Assembly (NCBI GenBank): GCA_015057445.1
Contig: SVEI01000007.1
Span: 1 to 64,000, forward strand
Source of the DNA: Lachnospiraceae bacterium
GTDB taxonomy: Bacteria; Bacillota; Clostridia; Lachnospirales; Lachnospiraceae
Direction: 5' to 3'
Length of the DNA stretch: 64,000 nucleotides
The translations under genes and the position numbers were made by a program. Under the pieces are notes generated by a model. The model searched no databases. It was not told the DNA's origin and worked only from the letters and a program-made list of their open reading frames with translations. This document shows positions 16,287 to 25,793 of the stretch, piece by piece (position 1 is the stretch's first letter; each line of letters begins with the position of its first letter).

Positions 16287-17282
16287 ATGAAAAAGGTAAA
16301 AATGTTGTTATGTGTAATAATGTGTGTATTGATACTTGGTGGTTGTGGTGATACAGATGGTCAGATAGTAAATGGGGAAGAAGAGAACACAACTACAGAA
16401 GTGGTCGTCTCGACCACAGTTAAGGAACCACTTAAACTTAGTGGTAATCCAAAGGATGAGTATGTTATGACAGAACCATCATATGTTGAGACAGACAAAT
16501 TCATTTTGTTTTTAGATGAGGGTATAAAAATATATGGTAATACTCCTGAATTGATAACATATGTAATGGAGTTAACAGAAACAGAGGCAGGTCTTACTTT
16601 GGAAAATGAATATGGATATGTATGTGAGTCAGCGCCAGGACCGCAGTCAATTATGGAAGTGAATGATTTTGAGGGAGTTGATCCTAATTGCGAGAAATTC
16701 CATATATATGTAGTTCCACCTGAAAAATATGTTCCGTGTGGTATGCCAGGAGCAATTGTACTAAATGATATAGATATGGAACTTGCGGCAGGAGAAGGCT
16801 GGGCCTTGGTACACGAGTATACACATAGTTTGCATGCTGCCAATGGGGTGAATTTAGGTAGAATAATGGAAGAAGGCTTTGCTACCTATGTCTGTGGAAA
16901 GGTTACTCGAAAGGATTCGGATGTTCCATTTAATTTTAATGCAAATTATAACTATGCATTTTATGATAGAGAAATTACTAGAGATAACGCAGAAGATGTG
17001 TTCAAAGAAGAATTCGAGGATGGTTGGGAAAACTATTTGTATGGATATCGATTTATAACTTTTTTATGTGAGGAGTATGGGGAGGAAGCATTCTATAACA
17101 TATTAAATGATGCAACCCTAAATCCACCAGAAGGTGTAGAATATTTTGAAAATAAGGATGCAATACCATATATCAAAAAACATACTTCAGAGGATATATT
17201 TATAAAATATGGCGATTGGTTGGTTGATAACAAGGAAATGTTTGAAGCTTGGAGTATGGAAGATGTGGAATACATAGAGTAA
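16287..17282 (+). CDS. Lipoprotein with gluzincin-like metallopeptidase motif
   Basis: A 331-residue exported lipoprotein; lipobox LGGC with the lipidated Cys near residue 17, then a Thr/Val/Glu-rich linker. The motif VHEYTHSLHA (His176-Glu177-x-x-His180) is followed by MEEGFATYVCG, giving the HExxH and distant Glu layout of gluzincin peptidases. The C-terminal half (FITFLCEEYGEEAFYNIL, DIFIKYGDWLVDN) resembles peptidase MA-like helical domains. Start set by AAGGAG six bases upstream. It may trim surface proteins or peptides; the target is unknown. A terminator follows directly. Confidence 0.75.
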   Translation: MKKVKMLLCVIMCVLILGGCGDTDGQIVNGEEENTTTEVVVSTTVKEPLKLSGNPKDEYVMTEPSYVETDKFILFLDEGIKIYGNTPELITYVMELTETEAGLTLENEYGYVCESAPGPQSIMEVNDFEGVDPNCEKFHIYVVPPEKYVPCGMPGAIVLNDIDMELAAGEGWALVHEYTHSLHAANGVNLGRIMEEGFATYVCGKVTRKDSDVPFNFNANYNYAFYDREITRDNAEDVFKEEFEDGWENYLYGYRFITFLCEEYGEEAFYNILNDATLNPPEGVEYFENKDAIPYIKKHTSEDIFIKYGDWLVDNKEMFEAWSMEDVEYIE

Positions 17283-17285
17283 AGT

Positions 17286-17326
17286 AAAAACGCGAAGTGA
17301 TTTATGTGATTACTTCGCGTTTTTTT
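17286..17326 (+). terminator. Terminator after the metallopeptidase lipoprotein
   Basis: AAAAACGCGAAGT and ACTTCGCGTTTTTTT pair around a 13-base loop; works on both strands. Confidence 0.88.
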
Positions 17327-17362
17327 AATACATTATGCTGATTTGTAGGAATATGTAAATTG

Positions 17363-17746
17363 TTATTGCTTTTTAAATCTAAAGTGCATATCAAGACTTT
17401 CAATGGTAATAGTTAAAGTATTACCATCATCTGATAATTTAGCAACCATTGGTTTTGCGGAATCATTAGGGAAGGTGATGTTGTAGCAATCCTCCGCTGC
17501 CTCTACTACGCCGTAGTAGGTGTTTTTTCCACTAATAGAAAAAGTTATAGTGTCATCAGAAAATGCTACACTAGGCTCCCTTGACTCAAAGCCAGGAGTA
17601 TGTGGAGTTACTTTTCCTGCAGTTTCCATCTCTACAAATTGCCAATCATGTTGAAGATCAGCTAAATCTAAAGTATCCTTTTTACAACCTACTAAAAATA
17701 CCATCATCATAAGTGATGCTAAACATAATAATTTCTTAAGCTTCAT
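17363..17746 (-). CDS. Small lipoprotein, unknown
   Basis: A 127-residue lipoprotein with signal peptide MKLKKLLCLASLMMM and lipobox LVGC (Cys21). The mature domain is beta-rich (WQFVEMET, SVAFSDDTITFSISG, TLTITIESLDMHFRFKK), suggesting a small lipocalin- or META-like barrel; I cannot name the family. It faces the metallopeptidase lipoprotein convergently, sharing the terminator region, and lies just downstream of the DUF202 gene on the same strand. Confidence 0.6.
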   Translation of the reverse strand: MKLKKLLCLASLMMMVFLVGCKKDTLDLADLQHDWQFVEMETAGKVTPHTPGFESREPSVAFSDDTITFSISGKNTYYGVVEAAEDCYNITFPNDSAKPMVAKLSDDGNTLTITIESLDMHFRFKKQ

Positions 17747-17788
17747 TTTAAAAATCCCTTTCTAATTCAAATATTTCTCCATATGTAT

Positions 17789-18247
17789 TTATAAATCCCC
17801 ATTTAGCTTAAATGTACTACTTTCAGCTTTTTTGGCAAGCTCGCTTGCCTCCTGTTCCATCGCTGTCAGATGCTTTTTCATAGTAGGATATGTGGTTACA
17901 TCCTTATATATGAAATATATAGCAGCTATGAATAAGAATGTTGATATTCCTATGGTGAATGCCATAGATATTCCAAACAGTGGCAGTGCCTTAATAAGTG
18001 TGGCACCTGTACCAATAAGTGAAACGATGGTTCTAAGATAGGACAGATGTGTCTGCTCCACAGCCAGCTTGCTGTTAGTAAACGCAAGGTCTGTTCTGAT
18101 TTTAGAAAGCTCAGTTCTCTCCACGGCAAGTGCATTCTGGTTATGTGCATATGCCTGCTTTGGCTTCATCTTATCAGGAAGCTCCCTAGGCTCACCTGAT
18201 GCGATTTCCGCTGTGAATTCGATTTTGTCCTTTATTTTATTACCCAT
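17789..18247 (-). CDS. DUF202 family membrane protein
   Basis: A 152-residue protein. The hallmark LAVEQTHLSYLRTIVSLIG (about residues 63-81) followed by a second membrane helix (FTIGISTFLFIAAIYFIY) matches DUF202 (YidH-like) proteins of unknown function. An earlier tract, LAVERTELSKIRTDLAFTN, echoes the hallmark and may be a degenerate duplicate. I use the ATG six bases after GAGGTG; a GTG nine bases upstream overlaps that ribosome site. It is the last gene of the amino-acid importer group, 30 bases behind the ATPase. Confidence 0.75.
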   Translation of the reverse strand: MGNKIKDKIEFTAEIASGEPRELPDKMKPKQAYAHNQNALAVERTELSKIRTDLAFTNSKLAVEQTHLSYLRTIVSLIGTGATLIKALPLFGISMAFTIGISTFLFIAAIYFIYKDVTTYPTMKKHLTAMEQEASELAKKAESSTFKLNGDL

Positions 18248-18277
18248 AATTAGCACCTCACAATCACATACAAAGTG

Positions 18278-19060
18278 TTAATGCGAAACTTTTCCTAAGA
18301 ATTCTCTCATACGCTCATTATCCGAGCCAAATACCTCCTCAGGACTTCCACTTAATGCTACCACACCTTTATCCATAAATACAACCTTGTCAGATATATT
18401 TTTTGCGAAATTCATCTCATGGGTAACTATAACCATAGTCATCTTTTGCTCTGCTAGAGACTTAATAACCTTAAGTACTTCTCCTGTGAGCTCTGGGTCT
18501 AAGGCCGAGGTTGGTTCATCGAAGAACAAAACATTTGGCTTAAGGGCAAGTGCTCTTGCGATGGCAACTCTTTGCTGCTGACCACCAGAAAGCTGTGAAG
18601 GATAAGCGTTGGCCTTATCCTCTAAGCCCATTTTCTTAAGAAGCTCCATAGCCTCAGCGGTAACTTCAGCCTTATCTCTTTTTTGAACTGAGATAGGAGC
18701 GTCAGTAATATTCCTTAACACGGTGTAATGAGGAAATAGGTTAAAGTTCTGGAAGACAAGACCAAAGTTTTTCTTTATTTCCTTTAATTTAGCAGGTTTA
18801 GCATATACAGACTTACCATCTACTATAGTTACTGCTTTTTCTCCCATATAACTCATATCGCCATAATCCATAGTTTCAAGCATAGTAGCGATTCTAAGTA
18901 GTGTGGACTTACCTGAACCAGAAGGTCCAATTATAGAAAGTACATCCCCTTCGCTTACGCTAAGAGAAATATCATTTAATACCTGAAGGTCACCAAATGA
19001 TTTCTTAATATTGTTCATTTCAAAATATATCTGTTTTTGAATACTATTATCCAAACTCAT
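18278..19060 (-). CDS. Polar amino-acid ABC transporter ATPase (GlnQ-type)
   Basis: A 260-residue ATPase with Walker [10 protein letters not shown] (45-53), the GlnQ-type Q-loop [15 protein letters not shown], signature [15 protein letters not shown], Walker [16 protein letters not shown] and H-loop [11 protein letters not shown]. It energises the permease encoded 12 bases upstream. The extra stretch [20 protein letters not shown] between Walker A and the Q-loop is a variable region in this family. Ribosome site GGAGGG precedes the ATG. Confidence 0.93.
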   Translation of the reverse strand: MSLDNSIQKQIYFEMNNIKKSFGDLQVLNDISLSVSEGDVLSIIGPSGSGKSTLLRIATMLETMDYGDMSYMGEKAVTIVDGKSVYAKPAKLKEIKKNFGLVFQNFNLFPHYTVLRNITDAPISVQKRDKAEVTAEAMELLKKMGLEDKANAYPSQLSGGQQQRVAIARALALKPNVLFFDEPTSALDPELTGEVLKVIKSLAEQKMTMVIVTHEMNFAKNISDKVVFMDKGVVALSGSPEEVFGSDNERMREFLGKVSH

Positions 19061-19072
19061 CTAACAACCCTC

Positions 19073-19720
19073 CTAACTGTAGTAATTCATTTTCTTTTCT
19101 AATCTACTCATAACAAATGCAACTAGGGCATTGAAAATATAATAGAATATGGCAGCAATTACAAATGGCATCATACTAGTTTCAGCTGCAGCAATTTGTT
19201 TTGCCAAAGTAAACATTTCTATGTATGTTATGGAAAAAGCAAGTGAAGTATCCTTAACCAAAGTAATAACCTCGTTAGTTATGGATGGAAGGATTATTTT
19301 AATTACCTGTGGAAGAATAATCTTAAAGAAACTTTGCACCTTGGAATAACCAAGTATTTGACCAGCCTCGTATTGTCCTTTTGGTATAGCTTCAATACCA
19401 GAACGGTAAATCTCAGCAAAGTATGCTGCATAGTTTATTGAGAAACCAACTATAACTGCAGGAAATCTCCAACCACTTATAGACCATCCCATAAGATAAA
19501 ATGGGAAGAAGTACCAAACCATAAGCTGTAGCATAAGAGGAGTTCCTCTTAGTATAGAAATGATAACACTTACAAAACCACTTATTAACTTGTTCTTAGA
19601 CATTCTTCCAAAAGCTATTACCAAACCTAGTGGTAATGAGAAGAGAAGAGTAAGAAAAAATATACCCATTGTACTCAACATTCCGGAAGAAAGCTGCTGT
19701 AGCATAACCTGAAAACTCAT
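19073..19720 (-). CDS. Polar amino-acid ABC transporter permease
   Basis: A 215-residue permease of the HisM/GlnP type with about five membrane helices, starting MLQQLSSGMLSTMGIFFLTL. The family motif is seen in RGTPLMLQLMVWYFFPF and the EAA loop in EAGQILGYSKVQSFFKIILPQ. It pairs with the adjacent ATPase and the binding lipoprotein encoded upstream. A 100-base spacer with a hairpin separates it from the binding-protein gene. Confidence 0.93.
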   Translation of the reverse strand: MSFQVMLQQLSSGMLSTMGIFFLTLLFSLPLGLVIAFGRMSKNKLISGFVSVIISILRGTPLMLQLMVWYFFPFYLMGWSISGWRFPAVIVGFSINYAAYFAEIYRSGIEAIPKGQYEAGQILGYSKVQSFFKIILPQVIKIILPSITNEVITLVKDTSLAFSITYIEMFTLAKQIAAAETSMMPFVIAAIFYYIFNALVAFVMSRLEKKMNYYS

Positions 19721-19765
19721 AATCTATGTTACTCCTGTATTCTATAAAAAGTTCCTATTATTAAA

Positions 19766-19792
19766 TCAACTGGAGAAGAACTCCCCAGTTGA
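19766..19792 (-). promoter_or_regulatory. Intercistronic hairpin between binding protein and permease
   Basis: TCAACTGG and CCAGTTGA pair; on the minus strand the hairpin is followed by TTTAATAAT. Hairpins here commonly protect or attenuate mRNA so that more binding protein than permease is made. Confidence 0.5.
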
Positions 19793-19820
19793 ATATGTAA
19801 ATCAAAGTATCCTTAATTAA

Positions 19821-20624
19821 TTACTCGAATGAAAGACAAGTCATATCTTCTAAGCCGTACTTGGCTGCAAGCTCATCAAACTTACCATTTTCCTTAAGTG
19901 TCTTAAGAGCATCTTCTACTTCATTCTTAAGCTCTGTGTTACCTTTTTTGAATCCGATACCATACTGCTCTGCATTAAGGTGCTCATCAAGGATGATAAA
20001 TTTACCTGCATCACGGCTTTCAATCTGATACTGAGCAACTCCTATATCCATAGCAATGGCGTCTACAGAACCAGCCTCAAGCTCAAGGAATGCAGTGTTG
20101 TAATCGCTGAACTCATTTAACTCGGCAAATGTATCTGCAAGAGCTTTCTGGCCTTCTTCATCCTGGAGAACTGAAAGGGCAGCAGATGCAGTTTGAACTC
20201 CCACTTTCTTACCTGAAAGACCCGCAAAATCAGCAATGCCTGAATCAGCAGCAACAACTATAACCTGGCTGTTGTCAACGTAAGGACGTGACCACTCGTA
20301 CTCGTCTTCACGACCGTTAATAGTAAAACCATTCCAGATACAATCGATAGAGCCAGAGTTAAGCTCATTGTCTTTGTTTTCCCAGGCGATAGGCTGTTTT
20401 ACAAGCTCCCAGCCCTTAAGCTTACAAACTTCCTCGGCAAGCTCAAGGTCAAATCCTGTGTACTCACCATTTTCATCCATATAGCCATATGGTGGATACT
20501 CTGCATCAAAGCCTACTGTAAATGTATCCTTTTTCTTTTCACCACAGCCTGTAAGCGTAGTTGCCATCATAGCTACTGCAAGAAGTCCGATGCTAATTTT
20601 TTTAGCAAATTTCTTAAACTTCAT
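19821..20624 (-). CDS. Amino-acid ABC transporter substrate-binding lipoprotein
   Basis: A 267-residue lipoprotein, lipobox LTGC. It has the standard family-3 order: FTVGFDAEYPPYGYMDENG at the N-terminus, LELAEEVCKLKGWELV, IDCIWNGFTINGREDEYEWS, then the second lobe (GKKVGVQTASAALSVLQ) and the closing helix NGKFDELAAKYGLE. The ATG follows AAAGGAG by eight bases; an ATG 21 bases earlier has no ribosome site. It heads the importer operon behind a recognisable promoter. Amino-acid specificity is not readable. Confidence 0.92.
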   Translation of the reverse strand: MKFKKFAKKISIGLLAVAMMATTLTGCGEKKKDTFTVGFDAEYPPYGYMDENGEYTGFDLELAEEVCKLKGWELVKQPIAWENKDNELNSGSIDCIWNGFTINGREDEYEWSRPYVDNSQVIVVAADSGIADFAGLSGKKVGVQTASAALSVLQDEEGQKALADTFAELNEFSDYNTAFLELEAGSVDAIAMDIGVAQYQIESRDAGKFIILDEHLNAEQYGIGFKKGNTELKNEVEDALKTLKENGKFDELAAKYGLEDMTCLSFE

Positions 20625-20702
20625 AATATAAATCTCCTTTTGCATAAAATATATGTTGCTTCAGTAATATATTAGCATACTAAAGCGTTTAAATCCTTTG
20701 GT

Positions 20703-20731
20703 ATCGTAACATATTCGACATTGTTAGTCAA
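20703..20731 (-). promoter_or_regulatory. Promoter of the first amino-acid importer operon
   Basis: On the minus strand: TTGACT, 17 bases, TACGAT, about 80 bases before the binding-protein start. Confidence 0.65.
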
Positions 20732-20854
20732 TTTAAAGATAGTCAATGGCAGGCATAATTTTAGTTTTGTGAAATGGTATGTAACATTTAGCTGTTGTTG
20801 AACATATAATATATTGTAGGCTAAGATTTAGTTAAGAAAAATGTCAAAATCTGT

Positions 20855-20883
20855 TTGTATATGTCGATTTAATGTGATAAACT
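20855..20883 (+). promoter_or_regulatory. Candidate promoter of the alanine symporter gene
   Basis: TTGTAT, 17 bases, TAAACT, about 55 bases before the ATG. The 313-base divergent gap holds this and the opposing promoter; nothing else clear was seen in it. Confidence 0.5.
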
Positions 20884-20937
20884 AAAAAAAGGTTTTAAAT
20901 TTAACTATACAACAAAAGAAAGGACGAGAGATTTTTT

Positions 20938-22368
20938 ATGGAAAAGTTTAATGAAATCCTGACGGCTATAGACGATTTTGTCTGGGGAGTACCACTTATG
21001 GTTCTCATTATGGCAGGTGGTCTTTTACTTACTATTAGAGTTGGTCTGCTTCAGGTTAGGAAACTTCCGCTAGCACTTAAATGGATGGTTAAGAATGAGG
21101 AGGGAGGAGAAGGAGAGGTTTCATCCTTTGCAGCCCTTTGTACAGCACTTTCAGCTACCATAGGAACTGGAAATATCGTAGGTGTTGCCACTGCCATAGT
21201 AGCAGGTGGTCCTGGTGCACTTTTCTGGATGGTTGTGGCAGCTTTCCTTGGAATGGCTACAAAGTATGCAGAGGGACTTCTGGCAGTTAAGTATCGTGTG
21301 GTTGATGAAACAGGTCACTCGTTAGGTGGACCATTCTATTACATAGAAAAAGGTATGGGAGACAAGTGGAAGTGGCTTGCTAAGCTGTTTGCATTCTTCG
21401 GAGTATGTGCAGGACTTCTTGGTATTGGTACATTTACTCAGGTAAATGGTATCTCATCAGCAGTAAAGGGTTTCTTTGATCCGAAGGGAGCACATACTAT
21501 AGACATACCGTTTCTTGGTGAGTATTCTATAGCAGTGGTAGTTGCTTCATTTGTACTTGCAATCGTAGTTGCTCTTGTGCTTATCGGAGGAATTAAGAGA
21601 ATCTCAAGTGTATCACAGATTATTGTACCATTTATGGCTATAATCTATGTTATTGCAGCGCTTATCCTTATTATTAGAAATATTACTGAGGTACCTGATG
21701 CTGTCGTAACAATTGTTAAGGGAGCATTTAATCCACAGGCAGTTGCCGGTGGTGTGGCAGGTACATTTATCATAGCAATGCAAAAGGGTGTAGCTAGAGG
21801 TATCTTCTCTAATGAGGCTGGTCTTGGTTCTGCACCTATTGCAGCTGCAGCGGCTCAGACTAAGGAGCCTGTACGTCAGGGTCTTGTATCTATGACAGGA
21901 ACATTCCTTGATACAATCATTATCTGTTCTATGACCGGTATCTCAATAGTACTTACAGGTGCTAATGAGTACGCACAGGCAAATGGACTTGAGGGTGTAG
22001 ATGTTACTACATATGCATTTAAGCAGGGACTGCCATTCCCAGAGCAGGTGTCAGCAGCTATTCTTATGCTTTGCCTTGTGTTCTTTGCATTTACTACAAT
22101 ACTTGGGTGGGATTACTACTCAGAGAGATGTCTTGAGTACTTAAATGGTGGTAATAAGAAGGGTATAATGTTATTTAGATGGTTATACATTCTTGCAGTA
22201 TTCATCGGACCATATATGACAGTTAAAGCAGTATGGACTATCGCTGATATCTTCAATGGCATGATGGCACTTCCTAACATGATAGCACTCTTCGCACTTA
22301 GTGGAGTAGTTGCTAAGGAGACTAAGGACTTCTTTAAGAGACGTAAGGCTGGAGAGGTTGAAGAGTAA
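20938..22368 (+). CDS. Alanine/glycine:cation symporter (AgcS family)
   Basis: A 476-residue membrane protein with about 10-11 helices. It shows AgcS signatures: FAALCTALSATIGTGNIVGV (residues about 62-81), GGPGALFWMVVAAFLGMATKYAE, and FSNEAGLGSAPIAAAAAQT. These proteins import alanine or glycine with sodium or protons. GAAAGGACG lies before the ATG. It is divergent from an amino-acid ABC importer and ends at a terminator. Confidence 0.95.
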   Translation: MEKFNEILTAIDDFVWGVPLMVLIMAGGLLLTIRVGLLQVRKLPLALKWMVKNEEGGEGEVSSFAALCTALSATIGTGNIVGVATAIVAGGPGALFWMVVAAFLGMATKYAEGLLAVKYRVVDETGHSLGGPFYYIEKGMGDKWKWLAKLFAFFGVCAGLLGIGTFTQVNGISSAVKGFFDPKGAHTIDIPFLGEYSIAVVVASFVLAIVVALVLIGGIKRISSVSQIIVPFMAIIYVIAALILIIRNITEVPDAVVTIVKGAFNPQAVAGGVAGTFIIAMQKGVARGIFSNEAGLGSAPIAAAAAQTKEPVRQGLVSMTGTFLDTIIICSMTGISIVLTGANEYAQANGLEGVDVTTYAFKQGLPFPEQVSAAILMLCLVFFAFTTILGWDYYSERCLEYLNGGNKKGIMLFRWLYILAVFIGPYMTVKAVWTIADIFNGMMALPNMIALFALSGVVAKETKDFFKRRKAGEVEE

Positions 22369-22428
22369 GGTAAAGTAAGGCTTACCCCACAGGCTGTAGA
22401 ACACAAAAATTATATAATAATGAATTAT

Positions 22429-22484
22429 TAAGGCATTAATCGTACAAAATATTCTTAAATTATTGTATGATTAATGCCTTTTTA
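22429..22484 (+). terminator. Terminator after the alanine symporter
   Basis: AAGGCATTAATCGTACAA pairs imperfectly with TTGTATGATTAATGCCTT around an AT-rich loop, then TTTTTAATT. Confidence 0.85.
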
Positions 22485-22495
22485 ATTATGCGTAA

Positions 22496-22621
22496 AACAG
22501 GATGCGCAAATAAACTTTATTCCGGCCGCGACAGTGGTCGGGACTAAGCTGACCGTTTTAAGTGTCAGCGTGGACCGACCCTAGGCAGGCCGGCCAGTAA
22601 AATAAATTAGCGCATCCTGTT
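22496..22621 (+). ncRNA. Candidate structured RNA element, copy A
   Basis: A nested hairpin about 126 nt long between the symporter terminator and the PTS gene. Outer stem AACAGGATGCGC/GCGCATCCTGTT; second stem CCGGCC/GGCCGG (22522-22527, 22588-22593); internal loop GCGACAG opposite CTAGGCA; third stem GGTCGG/CCGACC; apical stem GCTGAC/GTCAGC (22548-22553, 22564-22569) with loop CGTTTTAAGT. A second copy at 35404-35525 keeps the loops and changes both sides of the stems. Either strand could be transcribed; on the plus strand it would lie in the PTS leader. I know of no matching family. Confidence 0.6.
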
Positions 22622-22654
22622 GTTGTATGAATTGAAGGTAAAAAGGAGAATAAT

Positions 22655-24835
22655 ATGAAAGATAAAATTTTTGGTGTTTTACAGCGAGTGGGCAGAAGCT
22701 TTATGCTTCCCATAGCCATTTTGCCCGTGGCAGGACTTTTGCTTGGTATAGGTGGCTCTCTTACCAATCTAACAATGCTTGAGACATATGGTCTTATGGG
22801 CGTAATGGGACCAGGTACTACTCTTAACGCAGTATTTCAGGTTATGAGTAAGGCTGGAGATATAGTATTTGCTAACCTACCTATAATTTTTGCCATAGGT
22901 GTTGCAATCGGTATGGCAAAGAAGGAAAAGGAGGTTGCAGCTCTAGCAGCAGTAATAGCTTTTCTGATAATGCATGCTTCAATAAGCGCTCTTATAGCCA
23001 TAAATGGTGGTGCAGATAACTTACTTGAAGGAGCAGTAACATCCGTCGTTGGTATTGAGTCCTTACAAATGGGTGTATTTGGCGGTATTATAGTTGGTCT
23101 TGGTGTGGCAGCACTTCATAATCGATTTTATAAAATAGAGCTTCCACAGGTATTGTCATTCTTTGGCGGGACCAGATTTGTTCCTATAATAAGTGCTCTA
23201 GTGTTCACATTTGTGGGAATATTGATGTACTTTATCTGGCCACCTATACAGGCTGGGATATACGCAGTTGGAGATGTTGTTCTACGTTCGGGGTATGCAG
23301 GAACATGGATATACGGACTTATGGAAAGAGCCCTTATACCATTTGGACTTCATCATGTGTTTTATCTTCCTTTCTGGCAGACTGCAGTGGGAGGTACTTT
23401 GGAAGTAGGTGGACAGCTGATTGAAGGAGCACAGAATATATTTTTTGCTCAGCTTGCAGATCCTAACACAACTCAATTTGCTGTATCAGCAACTAGATTT
23501 ATGTCAGGCAAGTTTCCACTTATGATATTTGGCCTTCCAGGAGCGGCTTACGCTATGTATAGATGTGCCAGACCAGAAAACAGAAAGAAGGTTGGTGGAT
23601 TGCTGTTATCTGCCGCTTTAACATCAATGCTTACTGGTATAACAGAGCCTATAGAGTTTACTTTCTTGTTTGTAGCACCGCTACTATATGTGATTCACTG
23701 TGTATTTGCGGGACTTGCCTACATGCTTATGCATTTATTTAATGTTGGAGTAGGTATGACATTCTCAGGTGGTCTTATTGATTTGTTCCTATTTGGTATA
23801 CTTCAGGGAAATGCAAAGACCAATTGGATATGGGTCATAATTGTAGGTGTATTCTATTTTGTAGTTTACTATTTGCTATTCTCGTTCCTTATAAAAAAAT
23901 TCAATTACAAGACTCCAGGAAGAGGAGAGGAAGAGAATGTTAAACTATATACCAGAAGTGATGTGGATGCAAGAAAGAATGCAGGCGTAACAGGTGTAGG
24001 CACAGCTACGGGAGATAACTCTTCACAAATGTCGGATGGAGACCGTGTATCAGCAGGTATTCTAATAGGACTTGGTGGGAGAGATAATATTTCTGATATA
24101 GATTGCTGCGCCACTAGACTTAGATGTACAGTATTTAATCCGGACCTTGTAAATCAGGATAGACTTAAAAGTACAGGTGCATCAGGAATAATAGCCAAGG
24201 GCCAGGGTGTACAAATAATTTACGGACCAAGGGTATCGGTTATTAAATCAAACCTTGAGGACTATATGGATAGAAGTATATCCGAAGACCTAAATGATTA
24301 TTGCTTTTGCAATGCAGATAGTGACGTGAGTTTTAATGATCTGGAAAATGTAAAACTTGATGAAGACGATGACAGAACACACAAAGTAGTAACTATATCA
24401 TCACCTTTAGCTGGTCTTGTAAGAAAGCTGGAGGAAGCCCCAGATGAGGTATTTTCTCATAGGATGCTGGGAGATGGAGTAATTATAGAACCAATAGAGG
24501 GAACTGTATATGCTCCTGAGGATGGAACAGTAACCATGTTGTTTGACACCAAGCATGCAGTAGGCTTTAAGACAGACTCAGGTATAGAAATCTTAATTCA
24601 CGTGGGAATAGATACAGTAAATCTTAATGGAGAAGGCTTCCGTGTAGTTGCAAAGGTAGGAGATCATCTTGATAAGGGCGATGTAATAATGTACTTCGAT
24701 ATGGAGAAAATACGTGGAACAGCCACAGCTATGTCCACTCCAGTTATTTGTACAGAGCTTAAAGAAAATCAAAATATGACAGTGTTAAAGTACGGTAATA
24801 TTAAGGTAGGAGAAACAATGATACAAATAAGCTAA
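22655..24835 (+). CDS. ptsG: PTS glucose-type transporter EIICBA
   Basis: A 726-residue three-domain phosphotransferase permease. EIIC (about 1-420, some ten membrane segments) includes RALIPFGLHHVFYLPFW and the sugar-site motif GITEPIEFTFLFVAP. EIIB (about 465-550) has the phosphocysteine in DCCATRLRC (Cys485 precedes ATRLR). EIIA (about 575-726) has the phosphohistidine in LIHVGIDTVNL (His649). It takes up and phosphorylates a hexose, most likely glucose; N-acetylglucosamine or maltose-type substrates cannot be excluded. AAAAGGAG precedes the ATG. The leader contains RNA element copy A. Confidence 0.88.
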   Translation: MKDKIFGVLQRVGRSFMLPIAILPVAGLLLGIGGSLTNLTMLETYGLMGVMGPGTTLNAVFQVMSKAGDIVFANLPIIFAIGVAIGMAKKEKEVAALAAVIAFLIMHASISALIAINGGADNLLEGAVTSVVGIESLQMGVFGGIIVGLGVAALHNRFYKIELPQVLSFFGGTRFVPIISALVFTFVGILMYFIWPPIQAGIYAVGDVVLRSGYAGTWIYGLMERALIPFGLHHVFYLPFWQTAVGGTLEVGGQLIEGAQNIFFAQLADPNTTQFAVSATRFMSGKFPLMIFGLPGAAYAMYRCARPENRKKVGGLLLSAALTSMLTGITEPIEFTFLFVAPLLYVIHCVFAGLAYMLMHLFNVGVGMTFSGGLIDLFLFGILQGNAKTNWIWVIIVGVFYFVVYYLLFSFLIKKFNYKTPGRGEEENVKLYTRSDVDARKNAGVTGVGTATGDNSSQMSDGDRVSAGILIGLGGRDNISDIDCCATRLRCTVFNPDLVNQDRLKSTGASGIIAKGQGVQIIYGPRVSVIKSNLEDYMDRSISEDLNDYCFCNADSDVSFNDLENVKLDEDDDRTHKVVTISSPLAGLVRKLEEAPDEVFSHRMLGDGVIIEPIEGTVYAPEDGTVTMLFDTKHAVGFKTDSGIEILIHVGIDTVNLNGEGFRVVAKVGDHLDKGDVIMYFDMEKIRGTATAMSTPVICTELKENQNMTVLKYGNIKVGETMIQIS

Positions 24836-24912
24836 TGCGAATGTCAAAATTGCTATATAACCATATTTATTCGGATTATGAGGAATTGGAAAGTGCGTTA
24901 AATAAATAGAAT

Positions 24913-24961
24913 AATAAAAATAAACAGGTTCTACTTTTTGCGGAACCTGTTTGTTTTTATT
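24913..24961. terminator. Bidirectional terminator between PTS gene and second importer
   Basis: AATAAAAATAAACAGGTTC pairs with GAACCTGTTTGTTTTTATT; it serves the convergent genes on both sides. Confidence 0.88.
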
Positions 24962-24962
24962 A

Positions 24963-25793
24963 TTACAACACCTTAGATAAGAACTCCTTAAGTCTTGGGT
25001 GCTTCGGATTACTGAAGAATTCCTCAGGAGTGCCACTTTCAAGTATAAGTCCCTCATCTATGAAGAGAACCTTGTTAGCAACCTCTCTTGCAAATCCCAT
25101 CTCATGAGTTACTATAATCATAGTCATACCTTCTTCGGCTAGAGATTTCATAAGGTCTAAAACCTCCCCAACCATTTCTGGGTCAAGTGCTGATGTTGGC
25201 TCGTCGAAGAGAATAACATCAGGATTCATGGCAAGAGCACGAACTATGGCAACTCTTTGCTTCTGGCCGCCTGAAAGGGTAGAAGGATATACATCTGCCT
25301 TATCAGCAAGTCCTATACGCTCTAGAAGCTTTAATGCATCATCTTTAGCCTCCTGCAGAATCTGCGCCTTAGTAGTATTAATAGAAACAAGCTCCTGCTT
25401 CTTATTAGCAGACTTAAAAGTATTTGTAAGCTTAATCCAAGAGTTCTTTTTCTTGGATTTTTTTAACTCTTGAGTTCTAGTATATACAGGAGCAAGCATA
25501 ATATTTTCTATAACAGTCTTATTATTAAATAGATTAAAATGCTGGAAAACCATACCCATTTTGCGACGGTGAATGTTGATATCAACCTTTGTGTCAGCTA
25601 TGTCTACACCATTGAAGATAATCTGACCACCACTTGGGTCCTCCATACAGTTTAAGCATCTTAGGAAGGTACTTTTGCCTGAGCCGGAAGGTCCGATTAC
25701 GCAAATGATATCTCCCTTATCAATCTTAACGCTAATGCCATTTAAGACATTCAGGTCATTGAATTTCTTAGTAAGATTAATTACGTCTATCAC
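24963..25793 (-). CDS. Amino-acid ABC transporter ATPase with an inserted charged segment
   Basis: A 276-residue GlnQ-type ATPase: Walker [10 protein letters not shown] (34-42), Q-loop [15 protein letters not shown], signature [15 protein letters not shown], Walker [17 protein letters not shown]-loop [11 protein letters not shown]. Between the Q-loop and signature lies a roughly 35-residue basic, Lys/Ser/Asn-rich insertion ([14 protein letters not shown] onward) not found in the other GlnQ of this window; it lies in the helical subdomain and may be a lineage-specific loop. The gene overlaps the permease by 17 bases. Confidence 0.93.
   Translation of the reverse strand: MIDVINLTKKFNDLNVLNGISVKIDKGDIICVIGPSGSGKSTFLRCLNCMEDPSGGQIIFNGVDIADTKVDINIHRRKMGMVFQHFNLFNNKTVIENIMLAPVYTRTQELKKSKKKNSWIKLTNTFKSANKKQELVSINTTKAQILQEAKDDALKLLERIGLADKADVYPSTLSGGQKQRVAIVRALAMNPDVILFDEPTSALDPEMVGEVLDLMKSLAEEGMTMIIVTHEMGFAREVANKVLFIDEGLILESGTPEEFFSNPKHPRLKEFLSKVL

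Noticed and set aside
22496-22621. RNA element copy A as an ordinary terminator
   Set aside because: The symporter already has its own terminator just upstream, and the outer stem of copy A has no U-run of five or more after it; the conserved inner loops are not explained by termination.
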